Shown: in pieces, positions 1 through 7,863 of the stretch
Numbering within the stretch: position 1 is the stretch's first letter
Layout of the letters: each line of letters starts with the position of its first letter
From: Pseudomonas graminis
Lineage (GTDB): Bacteria > Pseudomonadota > Gammaproteobacteria > Pseudomonadales > Pseudomonadaceae
Reading direction: 5' to 3'
NCBI RefSeq assembly: GCF_001705435.1
Contig: NZ_MDEN01000069.1
Location: 1 to 64,000 of the forward strand
Length of the DNA stretch: 64,000 nucleotides
Notes under the pieces: generated by a model
What the model was told of the DNA's origin: nothing
Seen by the model: the letters and a program-made list of their open reading frames with translations, nothing else
The model's database searches: none
Position numbers and translations under genes: made by a program

Positions 1-105
1 TAGAGCGTTGGAACCACCTGATCCCATCCCGAACTCAGCAGTGAAACGATGCATCGCCGATGGTAGTGTGGGGTTTCTCCATGTGAGAGTAGGTCATCGT
101 CAAGA
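1..105 (+). rRNA. rrf: 5S ribosomal RNA, 3' part
   Basis: The first ~105 bases match the body of Pseudomonas 5S rRNA, including the CCGAACTCAG loop and the closing GTAGGTCATCGTCAAG. The 5' end (about 12-15 bases, TGCTTGACGATC-like) lies left of the window. This marks the end of an rRNA operon converging on the mks operon. Confidence 0.95.
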
Positions 106-114
106 TTAAATTCC

Positions 115-152
115 AAAACCCCATTTGCGAAAGCAGATGGGGTTTTGTTTTT
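115..152 (+). terminator. rRNA operon terminator
   Basis: AAAACCCCAT and ATGGGGTTTT form a strong stem around a GCGAAAGC-type loop and are followed by a T-rich run. It sits ten bases after the 5S end, so it is read as the intrinsic terminator of the rRNA operon. Confidence 0.85.
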
Positions 153-177
153 GCGTGCGAAAAAGTTTCAGGCTGTA

Positions 178-205
178 CCAACAGCCAACAGCCAACAGCC
201 AACAG
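178..205. repeat. Four tandem CCAACAG heptamers
   Basis: CCAACAG occurs four times head to tail between the rRNA terminator and the mks terminator. It is non-coding. No function can be read from it; slippage-generated microsatellite is the simplest view. Confidence 0.8.
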
Positions 206-224
206 TCGGCCAACTCACGCCCAT

Positions 225-256
225 AAAAAAGCCCCGCATCACTGCAGGGCTTTCTA
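225..256 (-). terminator. mks operon terminator
   Basis: On the minus strand AGCCCTGCA...TGCGGGGCT forms a stem followed by TTTTTTA, 17 bases past the mksB stop. The plus strand also carries a short T run, so it may work in both directions. Confidence 0.75.
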
Positions 257-272
257 CTACCTGGCGACTTAG

Positions 273-3107
273 TTACTCGCTGAGCGTTTCAGTGGCTGGG
301 GTTACTTTCACCGGAGCAACCTCGTCACGACGCTGAATGTATTTCCAGTCCGCCTCGTCGATGTAGATCCCGGCAGGCCCACTGCCGCCTTCAAGGTCAA
401 TCGCCACATGGGCCGAGACTTGGGGCTTAACGCTCGCCAGAATGGGGACAAAGCCCAGCTGCAAGCTTGTTTCCAGCAGTGCTGCCTGGTTTCTTTCATC
501 GATGTCAGCGGCTTCGTCGAGGTAGTAGGGCAGACGAATTCGCCCGGCCTGCTCGCGATCCATGAGGTGCAGCAAGAGGTACATGTTGGTCAGTGCCTTG
601 ATGGTCATGGTCGTGCCGTTGGACGCGGCGCCATCAATGTCGGTGTGGATAACCGGCTGGCTGTTGACCTTGGTGATCTCGAATGCAAGTTCAAACAAGT
701 CTTTCAGACCGAGCTGGTTGTGGTTAGCCGCAACCAGGCGTGCCAGATACTCCTTGGCCTCCTCGTTCTTGTTGTCCTGCTCGGCGCTCTGGCTCAGATC
801 GAACACCGACAGTGTTTCGCCCTCTTCGTACTGACCGGCGCTGTGAATGATCTGGTCGATGTGCTTGAGTGCTTCCTTGTTCGGCGCGAGAACAATGCGG
901 AAGCTCTCCAGGTTGGAAACCTGCCGGCGATTGATCTCTCGATTGAATAACGCCAATTGGTGCTCGAGGCTGTCGTAGTCGCTGCGGATGTTGCGTAGCG
1001 TCCGCGCGATGTCGGTCACAGCAGCACGCCGCGCCTTCCCCAAGGTAAGGGCCTCATCAGTGCGGTGAGCATAAGCGTTGATCAGCAATTGCAGACGTCG
1101 CTCCATGTCGTCTTCGCTGTCGAACTTCGCAACGCCTTTCAAACGAACCTGCGCGTACAGTGCTTCGATCTGACCATCGCAGCGCAAGAGGCCCTGCCAG
1201 CTGTCTTGGTAGTCATTGAGCAGCGGCAGCAAGTTCTCCAGCGAGTCATCCACCGGCTCCATGAACGGCGTACCGAAGGGCAGATCGGCGGGGAGCAGCT
1301 GTCGACGACGCAGCGCGTCATCCAGCGTGCGTTGCTTGGATTCGAGATCGCCGATCTGACGACCGATCAGCTGCAGCTTGGCTGACAGCTGTTGAACACG
1401 CTCGGTGAAAGCATCACTGGCGCGTTTGAGTTCGTCTTGCGCCGCTTCCATCTGAGCCAACTGCTCAAGCTTCTCGCCCTCTTCTGCGCTCAAGGTCTGA
1501 GCGCGGCGGAAGTCTTCGAGCGCTTTCTGCGCATCCAGCACTTGCTGGTACAACGCCTCGGTCTGGGTTTTGCTGGCCGCGCGGTCGGCCGCGACGGCTT
1601 GTTGAGTCTTGAGTTGCTTGAGCTCCTTCTCCAGGCGCTCCTTCTGATCGCGCAGCGCGGCGCGATCGGCCAGCGCCTGGAGGGCAGGGGGCTCGATGTT
1701 CGACAGATTGACCGTCAGGCCGGGTACTTCGAAGCGCTCGCCCTTGAAACCATCGAGAATCGCTTCGAGGGATTTGACCCACGCGTCGCCATCATCCAGC
1801 GCGATGCCTTGCTCGCCCAGTGGCAAGCTGAACAGCGCGCTGTTGAACAGGCGCATGAGGCGCTCGACATCAGGTTGCGAGAACTCTTCGCGCAGGCGGG
1901 CATAGCTGTTGTTGTCCGCATGATCGAGCTGTTGCTTCACTGACTTCAGACGTTTTTCCAGATCACGAAGACGCTCATCCAGATCCTCGGCGCTGAATTG
2001 GCGCGACTGCGCAAGGGCACCGGCCAGTTCATCATGAGCATCTTTTGCAGCCAGTAGCTGCTGTTCCAGACTCCTGACGTCGTCGACCAGCGCGAAGCGG
2101 TTCTTCAGGACCGCCAGTTCGCCGATCCAGCGCTGGATGTTGCTGATTTCGCGCTCCAGCCGCATCAGCTCTTGCGTGCCGCCGCGCTGATCGTTCTGCA
2201 GCGAATCCTGTTCGTTACGGTAGTGCTCGCTCTGGATGACCAGCTCTTCTTTGCGCGCATTGGAGTAGTCCTGCCATGTGCCCAGCAACGAGTCGAGCAA
2301 TGGCGACAGGCGATGCAGCTTGCCCCGCAGGATGTCGCGCTGTCTGACGCCATTGGCCAACGCTTCGACCAGCGGCCCGGCGAGCACCAGGGCGTTGTAG
2401 TCTTGCTCCATGCGTCGTACGTCACGGAACGCTTCTTCGCACGCTGCTATGTAATCGACGCTGCCGGAACGCAGGCTGTGCTCGAAGGCGTCGAGGAACA
2501 GCTGCTTGAGTTTGGCAGCAGTGATCTCGCGCATGTGCAGCAAGTTGATGAACAGTGCGCGGAAGGTCTTCAGGCTCTGTTCACTGGTCGAGCGCAGGGG
2601 AATCAGCGTCAGGTCCAGCGGAATCGACGTGTGGCCACCGACCAGCAAACGGCGCAGTTCATCGGGCTTCAGCTCATAGGCTTTCAGGCCCTGGCTTTCC
2701 AGATTGGCAAACAGCTCCTTCTGGCGCAGGCAGGTGTCGTTCTTCTGGTAGTGAGCCAAGTCCAGTTTGCCGGCATAGGCGAAGAACTGGTGACCGAAAC
2801 CGCCGCCCGGGCCGCGACCGACCACGCCAATCACATGGGGGCCGTGGGGCAGGGAGACCTCGACGAGGATGTAGCTGGTATCAGAGGCGAAATAGAAGCG
2901 GCGCGATTGATCAAGGCTGTATTTGCCGAAGCTCATGTCCGACATGCGCGCGAGAATCGGGAACTGCAAAGCGTTGATCGACGCACTCTTGCCCAAGTTG
3001 TTCGCGCCGTAGACCGACAGCGGATGCTCCAGTGGGAACAACCCGAGGCTGTAACCGGCCGTGTTCAGCAGCGCGAAACGGCGTATGCCGTAGCGTTCCT
3101 GGCTCAT
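273..3107 (-). CDS. mksB: MksB, SMC-like ATPase of the MksBEF condensin
   Basis: 944-residue SMC/MukB-like ATPase of the alternative bacterial condensin, acting on the nucleoid in chromosome compaction and segregation. The Walker A motif GANNLGKS is at residues 34-41. Long charged and Gln-rich coiled-coil stretches fill residues ~270-780, an SNGTTMTIKAL signature lies near 825, and the Walker B segment PYYLDEAADID is near 860. It is shorter than MukB (~1480), as is usual for MksB. The start ATG overlaps the mksE stop (ATGA), so translation is probably coupled. No MksG nuclease gene follows; the next features are the operon terminator and a convergent rRNA operon, which suggests a housekeeping rather than plasmid-defence form. 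Confidence 0.88.
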   Translation of the reverse strand: MSQERYGIRRFALLNTAGYSLGLFPLEHPLSVYGANNLGKSASINALQFPILARMSDMSFGKYSLDQSRRFYFASDTSYILVEVSLPHGPHVIGVVGRGPGGGFGHQFFAYAGKLDLAHYQKNDTCLRQKELFANLESQGLKAYELKPDELRRLLVGGHTSIPLDLTLIPLRSTSEQSLKTFRALFINLLHMREITAAKLKQLFLDAFEHSLRSGSVDYIAACEEAFRDVRRMEQDYNALVLAGPLVEALANGVRQRDILRGKLHRLSPLLDSLLGTWQDYSNARKEELVIQSEHYRNEQDSLQNDQRGGTQELMRLEREISNIQRWIGELAVLKNRFALVDDVRSLEQQLLAAKDAHDELAGALAQSRQFSAEDLDERLRDLEKRLKSVKQQLDHADNNSYARLREEFSQPDVERLMRLFNSALFSLPLGEQGIALDDGDAWVKSLEAILDGFKGERFEVPGLTVNLSNIEPPALQALADRAALRDQKERLEKELKQLKTQQAVAADRAASKTQTEALYQQVLDAQKALEDFRRAQTLSAEEGEKLEQLAQMEAAQDELKRASDAFTERVQQLSAKLQLIGRQIGDLESKQRTLDDALRRRQLLPADLPFGTPFMEPVDDSLENLLPLLNDYQDSWQGLLRCDGQIEALYAQVRLKGVAKFDSEDDMERRLQLLINAYAHRTDEALTLGKARRAAVTDIARTLRNIRSDYDSLEHQLALFNREINRRQVSNLESFRIVLAPNKEALKHIDQIIHSAGQYEEGETLSVFDLSQSAEQDNKNEEAKEYLARLVAANHNQLGLKDLFELAFEITKVNSQPVIHTDIDGAASNGTTMTIKALTNMYLLLHLMDREQAGRIRLPYYLDEAADIDERNQAALLETSLQLGFVPILASVKPQVSAHVAIDLEGGSGPAGIYIDEADWKYIQRRDEVAPVKVTPATETLSE

Positions 3108-3811
3108 GCGTCATGCTCCTGTTCTTCAGCGATCGCCCGGGCTAGCGCTTGCTCTTCGGTTTCTGCGGGTTCATCGAATTCGGTGAGGTCCAGCGGATCG
3201 TCGGTTTCCAGCAGTCGCTCATCGCTGTCATCGTCGATCAACACCGGGGCTGGCAACGGCAGTGCGCTATGCAAGCTGGCCGCCAGATCACGGTCTTGCT
3301 GTACGGACAGGCAGACGTCGAGGAAGCGATGCATGGGCGGCAGGAAGCGATAGATACCGACTTCTTCTGCGGCGAATCCCAGCTGGGTCATGCGGCGCAT
3401 GATTTTTTCTTCCAGCTCTTCCTGGGTCTGTACTTCAGCTTGCAGGAACAGATCGCGGTACTTTTCCAGCAGCGAGGGCAGCTCGTCACGGCCCAGGCTG
3501 CCGCCATCGAGCACAGCGACCGGGTCGCGGCCCTGATCGGCCAGGTGCTCGACGAGGATGAACGTGAACAGCGCCAGACGTTGGGCCGTTTTGTTGACCT
3601 GGGCGGCCGCCAGATCAGGCACGAAGTAGTAGAAACCACGGGTGTCGCAGACCAGTTCGAAGCCCAAGGCCTTGAACAGGCCACGGTACTGGTCCTGCAG
3701 ATTGGACAGCTGCGCGTACAGTTCGGGGTCGCGGCGGCTGACGTGGTAGCCCTTGAACAGCTCGCGGAAGATCGGCGCCAGCTGGGTCATTTCGGATAGA
3801 TCAAGATGCAT
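3104..3811 (-). CDS. mksE: MksE, condensin accessory subunit
   Basis: 235-residue winged-helix accessory subunit that binds the MksF kleisin, by analogy with MukE. The N-terminal two thirds (about 1-170) is compact and hydrophobic-patterned (RELFKGYHVS, RGLFKALGFELV, QRLALFTFILVEHLAD). The last ~60 residues are acidic and low complexity (DDDSDERLLETDDPLDL, AETEEQALARAIAEEQE). It overlaps the end of mksF by 11 bases and the start of mksB by 4, a tightly coupled operon. Identification rests mainly on position between kleisin and SMC genes plus length; the family diverges strongly. Confidence 0.82.
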   Translation of the reverse strand: MHLDLSEMTQLAPIFRELFKGYHVSRRDPELYAQLSNLQDQYRGLFKALGFELVCDTRGFYYFVPDLAAAQVNKTAQRLALFTFILVEHLADQGRDPVAVLDGGSLGRDELPSLLEKYRDLFLQAEVQTQEELEEKIMRRMTQLGFAAEEVGIYRFLPPMHRFLDVCLSVQQDRDLAASLHSALPLPAPVLIDDDSDERLLETDDPLDLTEFDEPAETEEQALARAIAEEQEHDA

Positions 3812-5123
3812 GGGCGGTGCCCTCGGAATTCTCTGGGGTGGCGTCTTTGCTCGAGAGCAGGGCGAAGGAGCGCAGGCTGACGCGGTGCTCCCGGGTCAGG
3901 TATTCGCGGCGCTCCAGGCGCTCGCGCTTGAAGCGTTTGTCCCGCGACAGGCGCGAAAACCAGTACAGCAATTCGTCAGTTGCACCGGTGGGCTCCTGTT
4001 CCAAAAGCCAGACCATCAGATCCGGCATTGGCAGGGCGTCTTCGCAGCGCTCCACCATCTCTTTGACCGTACGCGGCGCGCGCGGCGACTCGCCGTTTCG
4101 GGTGATGTTGGCCTTGGGGAACCGCGCGGGCTTGGGCTCGAAGCGCGCCAGCGCATACACGTACGCTTCAACCTGATTGGCACTGCCGAGGAAGGTGCTT
4201 TGCGGGCGGGTGAACATTGGCATCGCTGCTTGCGGCACAGCGTCCAGGCCTCGTCGACGAATCGCCGACAGCGCGAGTGCCGCGCCGCGGGTCACGGCAT
4301 TGTGGCGACGGGCCTCCTCACGCAGCGGCAACAGAAGCTCACGTGCATGGCGCAAAGTCAGTTGCGCGCTGGTCTGCATTTCGAGAATGCGCGCGTGGGT
4401 GCGCAGCAGCATGTCGTCGTCCACCAGATGACCGAGCCGCTGCTGGTCGGTGAGCATGCGCAGCAGCACGTTCTCGACCTTGCGCACGCCCTGTTCGAAG
4501 GCGCCATCGGCGTTCACCAACTGGATCATCGGCTCGACGTATTCATCCCAGGTCGCCAGCACTTCCGCGTAACGCTGACGCAGTGGGATCTGCCGGTCGC
4601 TGGTCTTGGCACGTTCGGCCACGGCCACCAGCGCCTGCTCATCGTTGGCGAGCTTCTTCAGTACATCGCGCACGCGCATGTCGAGCAGGCGCAGTTGCCG
4701 GGCCAGGTCACTGGCGTCGCGGGCGTCGAAGGCTTCCTGTATGTAGCCGGCCAGCCGTTCGAGGTGGCGCAGGTACGCTTCGATTTCCAGGCACAAGCCC
4801 AGCCGATGCTCGCGACGCAGGTACGACAGGAAGTCGTGGATCTGCGCGTTCAGCTCAAAACGGTTCGGGCTTTTCGCCACCGGGACCAGAATGTCGAGCC
4901 GAATCCAGACGTCCAGCAGAGTGGTGATGTCCTGGGGCGTGCTCTCCAGTTGCTGGGCCGCCAGCTGCAAGCGCAGTTCGCTCAGGCTCAGAGTGCCTTG
5001 GTCGAAATGCTCGCAGAGTGGCTCGAGAAGCGCCCAGTGCTCGGCAAGGGCGCGCAGGACGCGCTTAGGTTCGATCATCGGATGGTCGCTGACTGGCAAA
5101 TAAAAGCGGCGATTGTACTGCAT
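3801..5123 (-). CDS. mksF: MksF, kleisin-like condensin subunit
   Basis: 440-residue kleisin subunit expected to bridge MksB heads. It opens with helical segments typical of MukF/MksF (RVLRALAEHWALLEPLC) and contains a long helical middle with repeated Leu heptads and few motifs. First gene of the mksFEB operon and divergent from holD. The start is uncertain: the ATG at 5123 has no clear ribosome site, and a TACAAT hexamer just inside it could be a -10 box, in which case the second ATG (residue 16, at 5078) would be the true start. The cistron reaches mksE with an 11-base overlap. Confidence 0.83.
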   Translation of the reverse strand: MQYNRRFYLPVSDHPMIEPKRVLRALAEHWALLEPLCEHFDQGTLSLSELRLQLAAQQLESTPQDITTLLDVWIRLDILVPVAKSPNRFELNAQIHDFLSYLRREHRLGLCLEIEAYLRHLERLAGYIQEAFDARDASDLARQLRLLDMRVRDVLKKLANDEQALVAVAERAKTSDRQIPLRQRYAEVLATWDEYVEPMIQLVNADGAFEQGVRKVENVLLRMLTDQQRLGHLVDDDMLLRTHARILEMQTSAQLTLRHARELLLPLREEARRHNAVTRGAALALSAIRRRGLDAVPQAAMPMFTRPQSTFLGSANQVEAYVYALARFEPKPARFPKANITRNGESPRAPRTVKEMVERCEDALPMPDLMVWLLEQEPTGATDELLYWFSRLSRDKRFKRERLERREYLTREHRVSLRSFALLSSKDATPENSEGTAHAS

Positions 5124-5222
5124 CGCCGGGATCGTTTTTCACCCTCAGTCGATCAACAGCGGCGGGAAGCGATGAAGGCCTGTAGAATCTCCCGCCTGAC
5201 TTTATCCACAGGTAGCTGACCT

Positions 5223-6029
5223 TTGCTCAACGAGCCTCGCCGTCGCGCTTATCTGACCGCCATGCAGGTGGTCAGCTGGCTGCCGCGCACTGAATTGCCT
5301 TTCGCCGCGCCGTCGCGTCCCGAGCTGCTTGCGCCCGTACCGCAGATTGAGGAGGCGCCTGCGCCGGTGGTTCAGGCGGATGCGCCTCGCGCGCCGGATC
5401 GCGATTCGCCCTCCGTCGCGCCGACACCCGTTGTGCGTACCGTCGAGCGGCCGAAGATCGATATACCCCGCCCATCCAGTGCGCCCAAGCCAAAGCCTGT
5501 GCACGAAGAAGAGGCCGCACCGGTCGTGGTCAAAGCGCCTGTAGCGCCGCCGCCACGGTTTGCCCTGCAACTGCTGCGCGCCGGGAGTTGCCTGTTGCTG
5601 GTGGAGTTGGTGACCGGCGAGCCGTTTCAGAGCCGCGACCCTTCCTATCTGTTGCTCAAAGACATGCTGCGCGCCGCCGGTTTGCCGGACAGCCCGCAGA
5701 TCATCGGCGAGCCTGTGCGCTGGCCGCTGTTGGTGCGCGGGCAAATGGATCAAGGTCCGGAAGCGGCGCGCGATTTCGTCCAGGGTTTTCTGTACGCCCG
5801 GGTCGAAGAACAACCCTGCACCTGCCTGTGGCTGATCGGACTTCCGGCGCTGCGCTTTGCGGCTGAAACGGATGCGGAATCCTTCAATCTCGAACTCCAG
5901 GTTGACGGCCTGGGCTTGGCCTGGGCGCTGCCAGGTCTGGAACTATTGATGGACGAGCCGCAGCGCAAGGCCGAAGTGTGGCGCTCCATGCGTCAGTTGA
6001 TGGGCCGTTGGAAGACCGTAGATGAATGA
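5223..6029 (+). CDS. holD: Cryptic psi subunit of DNA polymerase III
   Basis: 268-residue homologue of the pseudomonad psi subunit, which links the clamp loader to chi and single-strand-binding protein. Residues 1-30 (RRRAYLTAMQVVSWLPR) resemble the N-terminus of E. coli HolD, which contacts the clamp loader. A Pro/Ala-rich linker spans ~35-100, and a folded C-terminal domain follows from ~105. E. coli psi is only 137 residues, so half of this protein is extra. The TTG start keeps the conserved N-terminus; the first ATG (5262) would delete it. The 3' end overlaps rimI by 8 bases, the same holD-rimI pairing as in E. coli. From memory, the P. aeruginosa counterpart was shown biochemically to be psi. 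Confidence 0.75.
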   Translation: MLNEPRRRAYLTAMQVVSWLPRTELPFAAPSRPELLAPVPQIEEAPAPVVQADAPRAPDRDSPSVAPTPVVRTVERPKIDIPRPSSAPKPKPVHEEEAAPVVVKAPVAPPPRFALQLLRAGSCLLLVELVTGEPFQSRDPSYLLLKDMLRAAGLPDSPQIIGEPVRWPLLVRGQMDQGPEAARDFVQGFLYARVEEQPCTCLWLIGLPALRFAAETDAESFNLELQVDGLGLAWALPGLELLMDEPQRKAEVWRSMRQLMGRWKTVDE

Positions 6030-6477
6030 TGCAGTAACGTTTCGCCGAATGACCGAAGCTGACCTCGATGCCGTCCTGAAGATCGAATACGCCGCATTCA
6101 GCCATCCCTGGACGCGGGGCATTTACCTTGATGCGCTGAAGTCATACGAAGTCTGGCTGATGTTCGAAGGCAGTCAACAAGTGGGGCACGGGGTGATCAA
6201 CGTGATCATCGATGAAGCGCACTTGCTCAATATCACCGTCAAGCCGGAGAGTCAGGGGCGCGGCCTGGGGCTGGTGCTGCTTGAGCAACTGATGAAGCGC
6301 GCCTATGAGATGAATGGTCGGGAATGCTTTCTTGAGCTGCGTGACAGTAACCGATCGGCCTACCGTCTATACGAACGTTATGGGTTCAACGAAATAGGCC
6401 GACGTCGGGACTATTACCCTGCAGTGGGCGGACGTGAAGACGCAATCGTCATGGCCTGCACGCTGTTCGAAGAGTAG
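6022..6477 (+). CDS. rimI: Ribosomal protein alanine N-acetyltransferase RimI
   Basis: 151-residue GNAT acetyltransferase that uses acetyl-CoA to acetylate the N-terminal alanine of ribosomal protein S18. The GNAT core is clear: LLNITVKPESQGRGLGLVLL carries the Q/RxxGxG acetyl-CoA loop (residues ~75-90), followed by RDSNRSAYRLYERYGF, the family-typical strand-helix near 110-127. Length fits RimI (148 in E. coli). It overlaps holD by 8 bases, indicating co-transcription. Confidence 0.93.
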   Translation: MNDAVTFRRMTEADLDAVLKIEYAAFSHPWTRGIYLDALKSYEVWLMFEGSQQVGHGVINVIIDEAHLLNITVKPESQGRGLGLVLLEQLMKRAYEMNGRECFLELRDSNRSAYRLYERYGFNEIGRRRDYYPAVGGREDAIVMACTLFEE

Positions 6478-6529
6478 GTGGCCTTCATGGGGCGAACCGG
6501 GTTCGCTCCCACGAGACTGAAGACGCTGA

Positions 6530-6943
6530 TCAGACGCCAGGCTTGCCGTCCAGCGGATCAAGAATGGCCATTTCTTCCTCGTCCAGGCCATCGCCACCGC
6601 CAATGTCATCTTCATCGACGATGCTCAGGTCCAGATCAGCCGGGCCACCTTCGCCAGCTTCACGAGACGATCGTGCGCCGTCCTCCCGGATCAGTGTTTC
6701 CGGGCTCATGTCGTCGTCGGTCGGGTTGTGATCATCGGTGGAGGCACCGGTCAGCCCGGCTTCACGTACGCGTTCATCAGGGATCAAGGTCTCAAGCTCA
6801 TCTTCAGGAATAACGTCGCCAATGCGCCCGCTCGGCTCATTGTTGTCGTTGAAGTTGAGCTCCTCCATCGATCCCATGCGGTCTTCGTTGTCATCGATGG
6901 GCTCAGGTTGAGTGGCATCGAATGGACGGCGTGAATCGTTCAT
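6530..6943 (-). CDS. Acidic low-complexity protein of unknown function
   Basis: 137-residue, strongly acidic, Asp/Glu/Gly/Pro-rich protein with no membrane segment or enzyme motif. Segments such as LDLSIVDEDDIGGGDGLD and DELETLIPDE suggest an intrinsically disordered chain. A GAGGA ribosome site lies seven bases before ATG, supporting the start. In Pseudomonas genomes this position carries a protein often labelled 'phosphotransferase system, HPr-related', a name I cannot support from sequence: no HPr His or Ser site is visible. It converges on rimI and diverges from the carbonic anhydrase. Confidence 0.75.
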   Translation of the reverse strand: MNDSRRPFDATQPEPIDDNEDRMGSMEELNFNDNNEPSGRIGDVIPEDELETLIPDERVREAGLTGASTDDHNPTDDDMSPETLIREDGARSSREAGEGGPADLDLSIVDEDDIGGGDGLDEEEMAILDPLDGKPGV

Positions 6944-7103
6944 GGCAAATCCTCAATAATGTCGGGCCTAATGGGTGGACCGGACGACATGGCGAAGATT
7001 CCATTCAGTTCCTGATCGGTGCCGCACATCGGTCGATCACTGCGCGTGACTCGAAGCGCCGAGCCCCAGTCATAGCTGAGCATCATTTCCGAGGCATCAA
7101 CGC

Positions 7104-7745
7104 ATGAACGAACTACAAGACTTGATCGACAACAACGAACGTTGGGCTGCCGCCATCAAGGAAGAAGACCCCGAGTTCTTTGCCAAGCTGGCACGCCAGC
7201 AGACGCCAGAATTCCTATGGATCGGTTGTTCGGACGCCCGTGTACCCGCCAATGAAATCGTCGGCATGTTGCCGGGCGATCTGTTCGTGCACCGCAACGT
7301 GGCCAACGTCGTGCTGCACACCGACCTCAATTGCCTGTCCGTGATTCAGTACGCCGTCGATGTGCTCAAGGTCAAACACATCCTCGTCACCGGTCACTAC
7401 GGTTGCGGCGGCGTGCGCGCCTCGATGCAGGATCGCCAGTTCGGCCTGATCGATGGCTGGCTGCGCACCATTCGCGATCTGTACTACGAAAACCGTGAGC
7501 TGCTGGCAAAACTGCCGACGGAAGAAGAACAAGTCGACCGGCTGTGCGAGCTGAACGTGATTCAGCAGGTCGCCAACGTCGGCCACACCAGCATTGTGCA
7601 AAACGCCTGGCATCGCGGGCAGAAGTTGTCGGTCCACGGCTGCATCTACGGCATCAAGGATGGGCGCTGGAAGAGTCTGAACGCGACCATCAGCGGCCCG
7701 GAGCAATTGCCGCCGCAGTATCGTCTGCGTCCGCAGGGAGAGTGA
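7104..7745 (+). CDS. can: Beta-class carbonic anhydrase
   Basis: 213-residue cytoplasmic zinc enzyme interconverting CO2 and bicarbonate. The zinc ligands and catalytic dyad are present: CSDARVP gives Cys42, Asp44 and Arg46, and GHYGCGGV gives the His and second Cys near 98-101, the same spacing as E. coli Can. The start is at MNELQDL. It stands alone between the acidic-protein gene and a REP element. High identity to the family makes the assignment secure. Confidence 0.96.
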   Translation: MNELQDLIDNNERWAAAIKEEDPEFFAKLARQQTPEFLWIGCSDARVPANEIVGMLPGDLFVHRNVANVVLHTDLNCLSVIQYAVDVLKVKHILVTGHYGCGGVRASMQDRQFGLIDGWLRTIRDLYYENRELLAKLPTEEEQVDRLCELNVIQQVANVGHTSIVQNAWHRGQKLSVHGCIYGIKDGRWKSLNATISGPEQLPPQYRLRPQGE

Positions 7746-7772
7746 TCGGGTAGGGCAAGCGTCCATCCAATG

Positions 7773-7854
7773 GTAGGAGTGAGCTTGCTCGCGATAGCGT
7801 TAGTCAGGCTCATCTATGTGAGTTGAAGACAACGCGAGCAAGCTCACTCCTAGG
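7773..7854. repeat. REP doublet (REPIN) between converging genes
   Basis: GTAGGAGTGAGCTTGCTCGCG at the left and CGCGAGCAAGCTCACTCCTA at the right are inverted copies of a Pseudomonas REP unit, separated by ~40 bases. It sits between the converging can and 7864-9030 genes, the usual REP location. Confidence 0.85.
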
Positions 7855-7863
7855 ATCGATGCG

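Noticed and set aside
178..205. CRISPR-like short repeats
   Set aside because: The CCAACAG units are directly tandem with no spacers.
2172..3353. 393-codon plus-strand ORF opposite mksB/mksE
   Set aside because: Antisense to conserved condensin genes; low-quality composition and no ribosome site.
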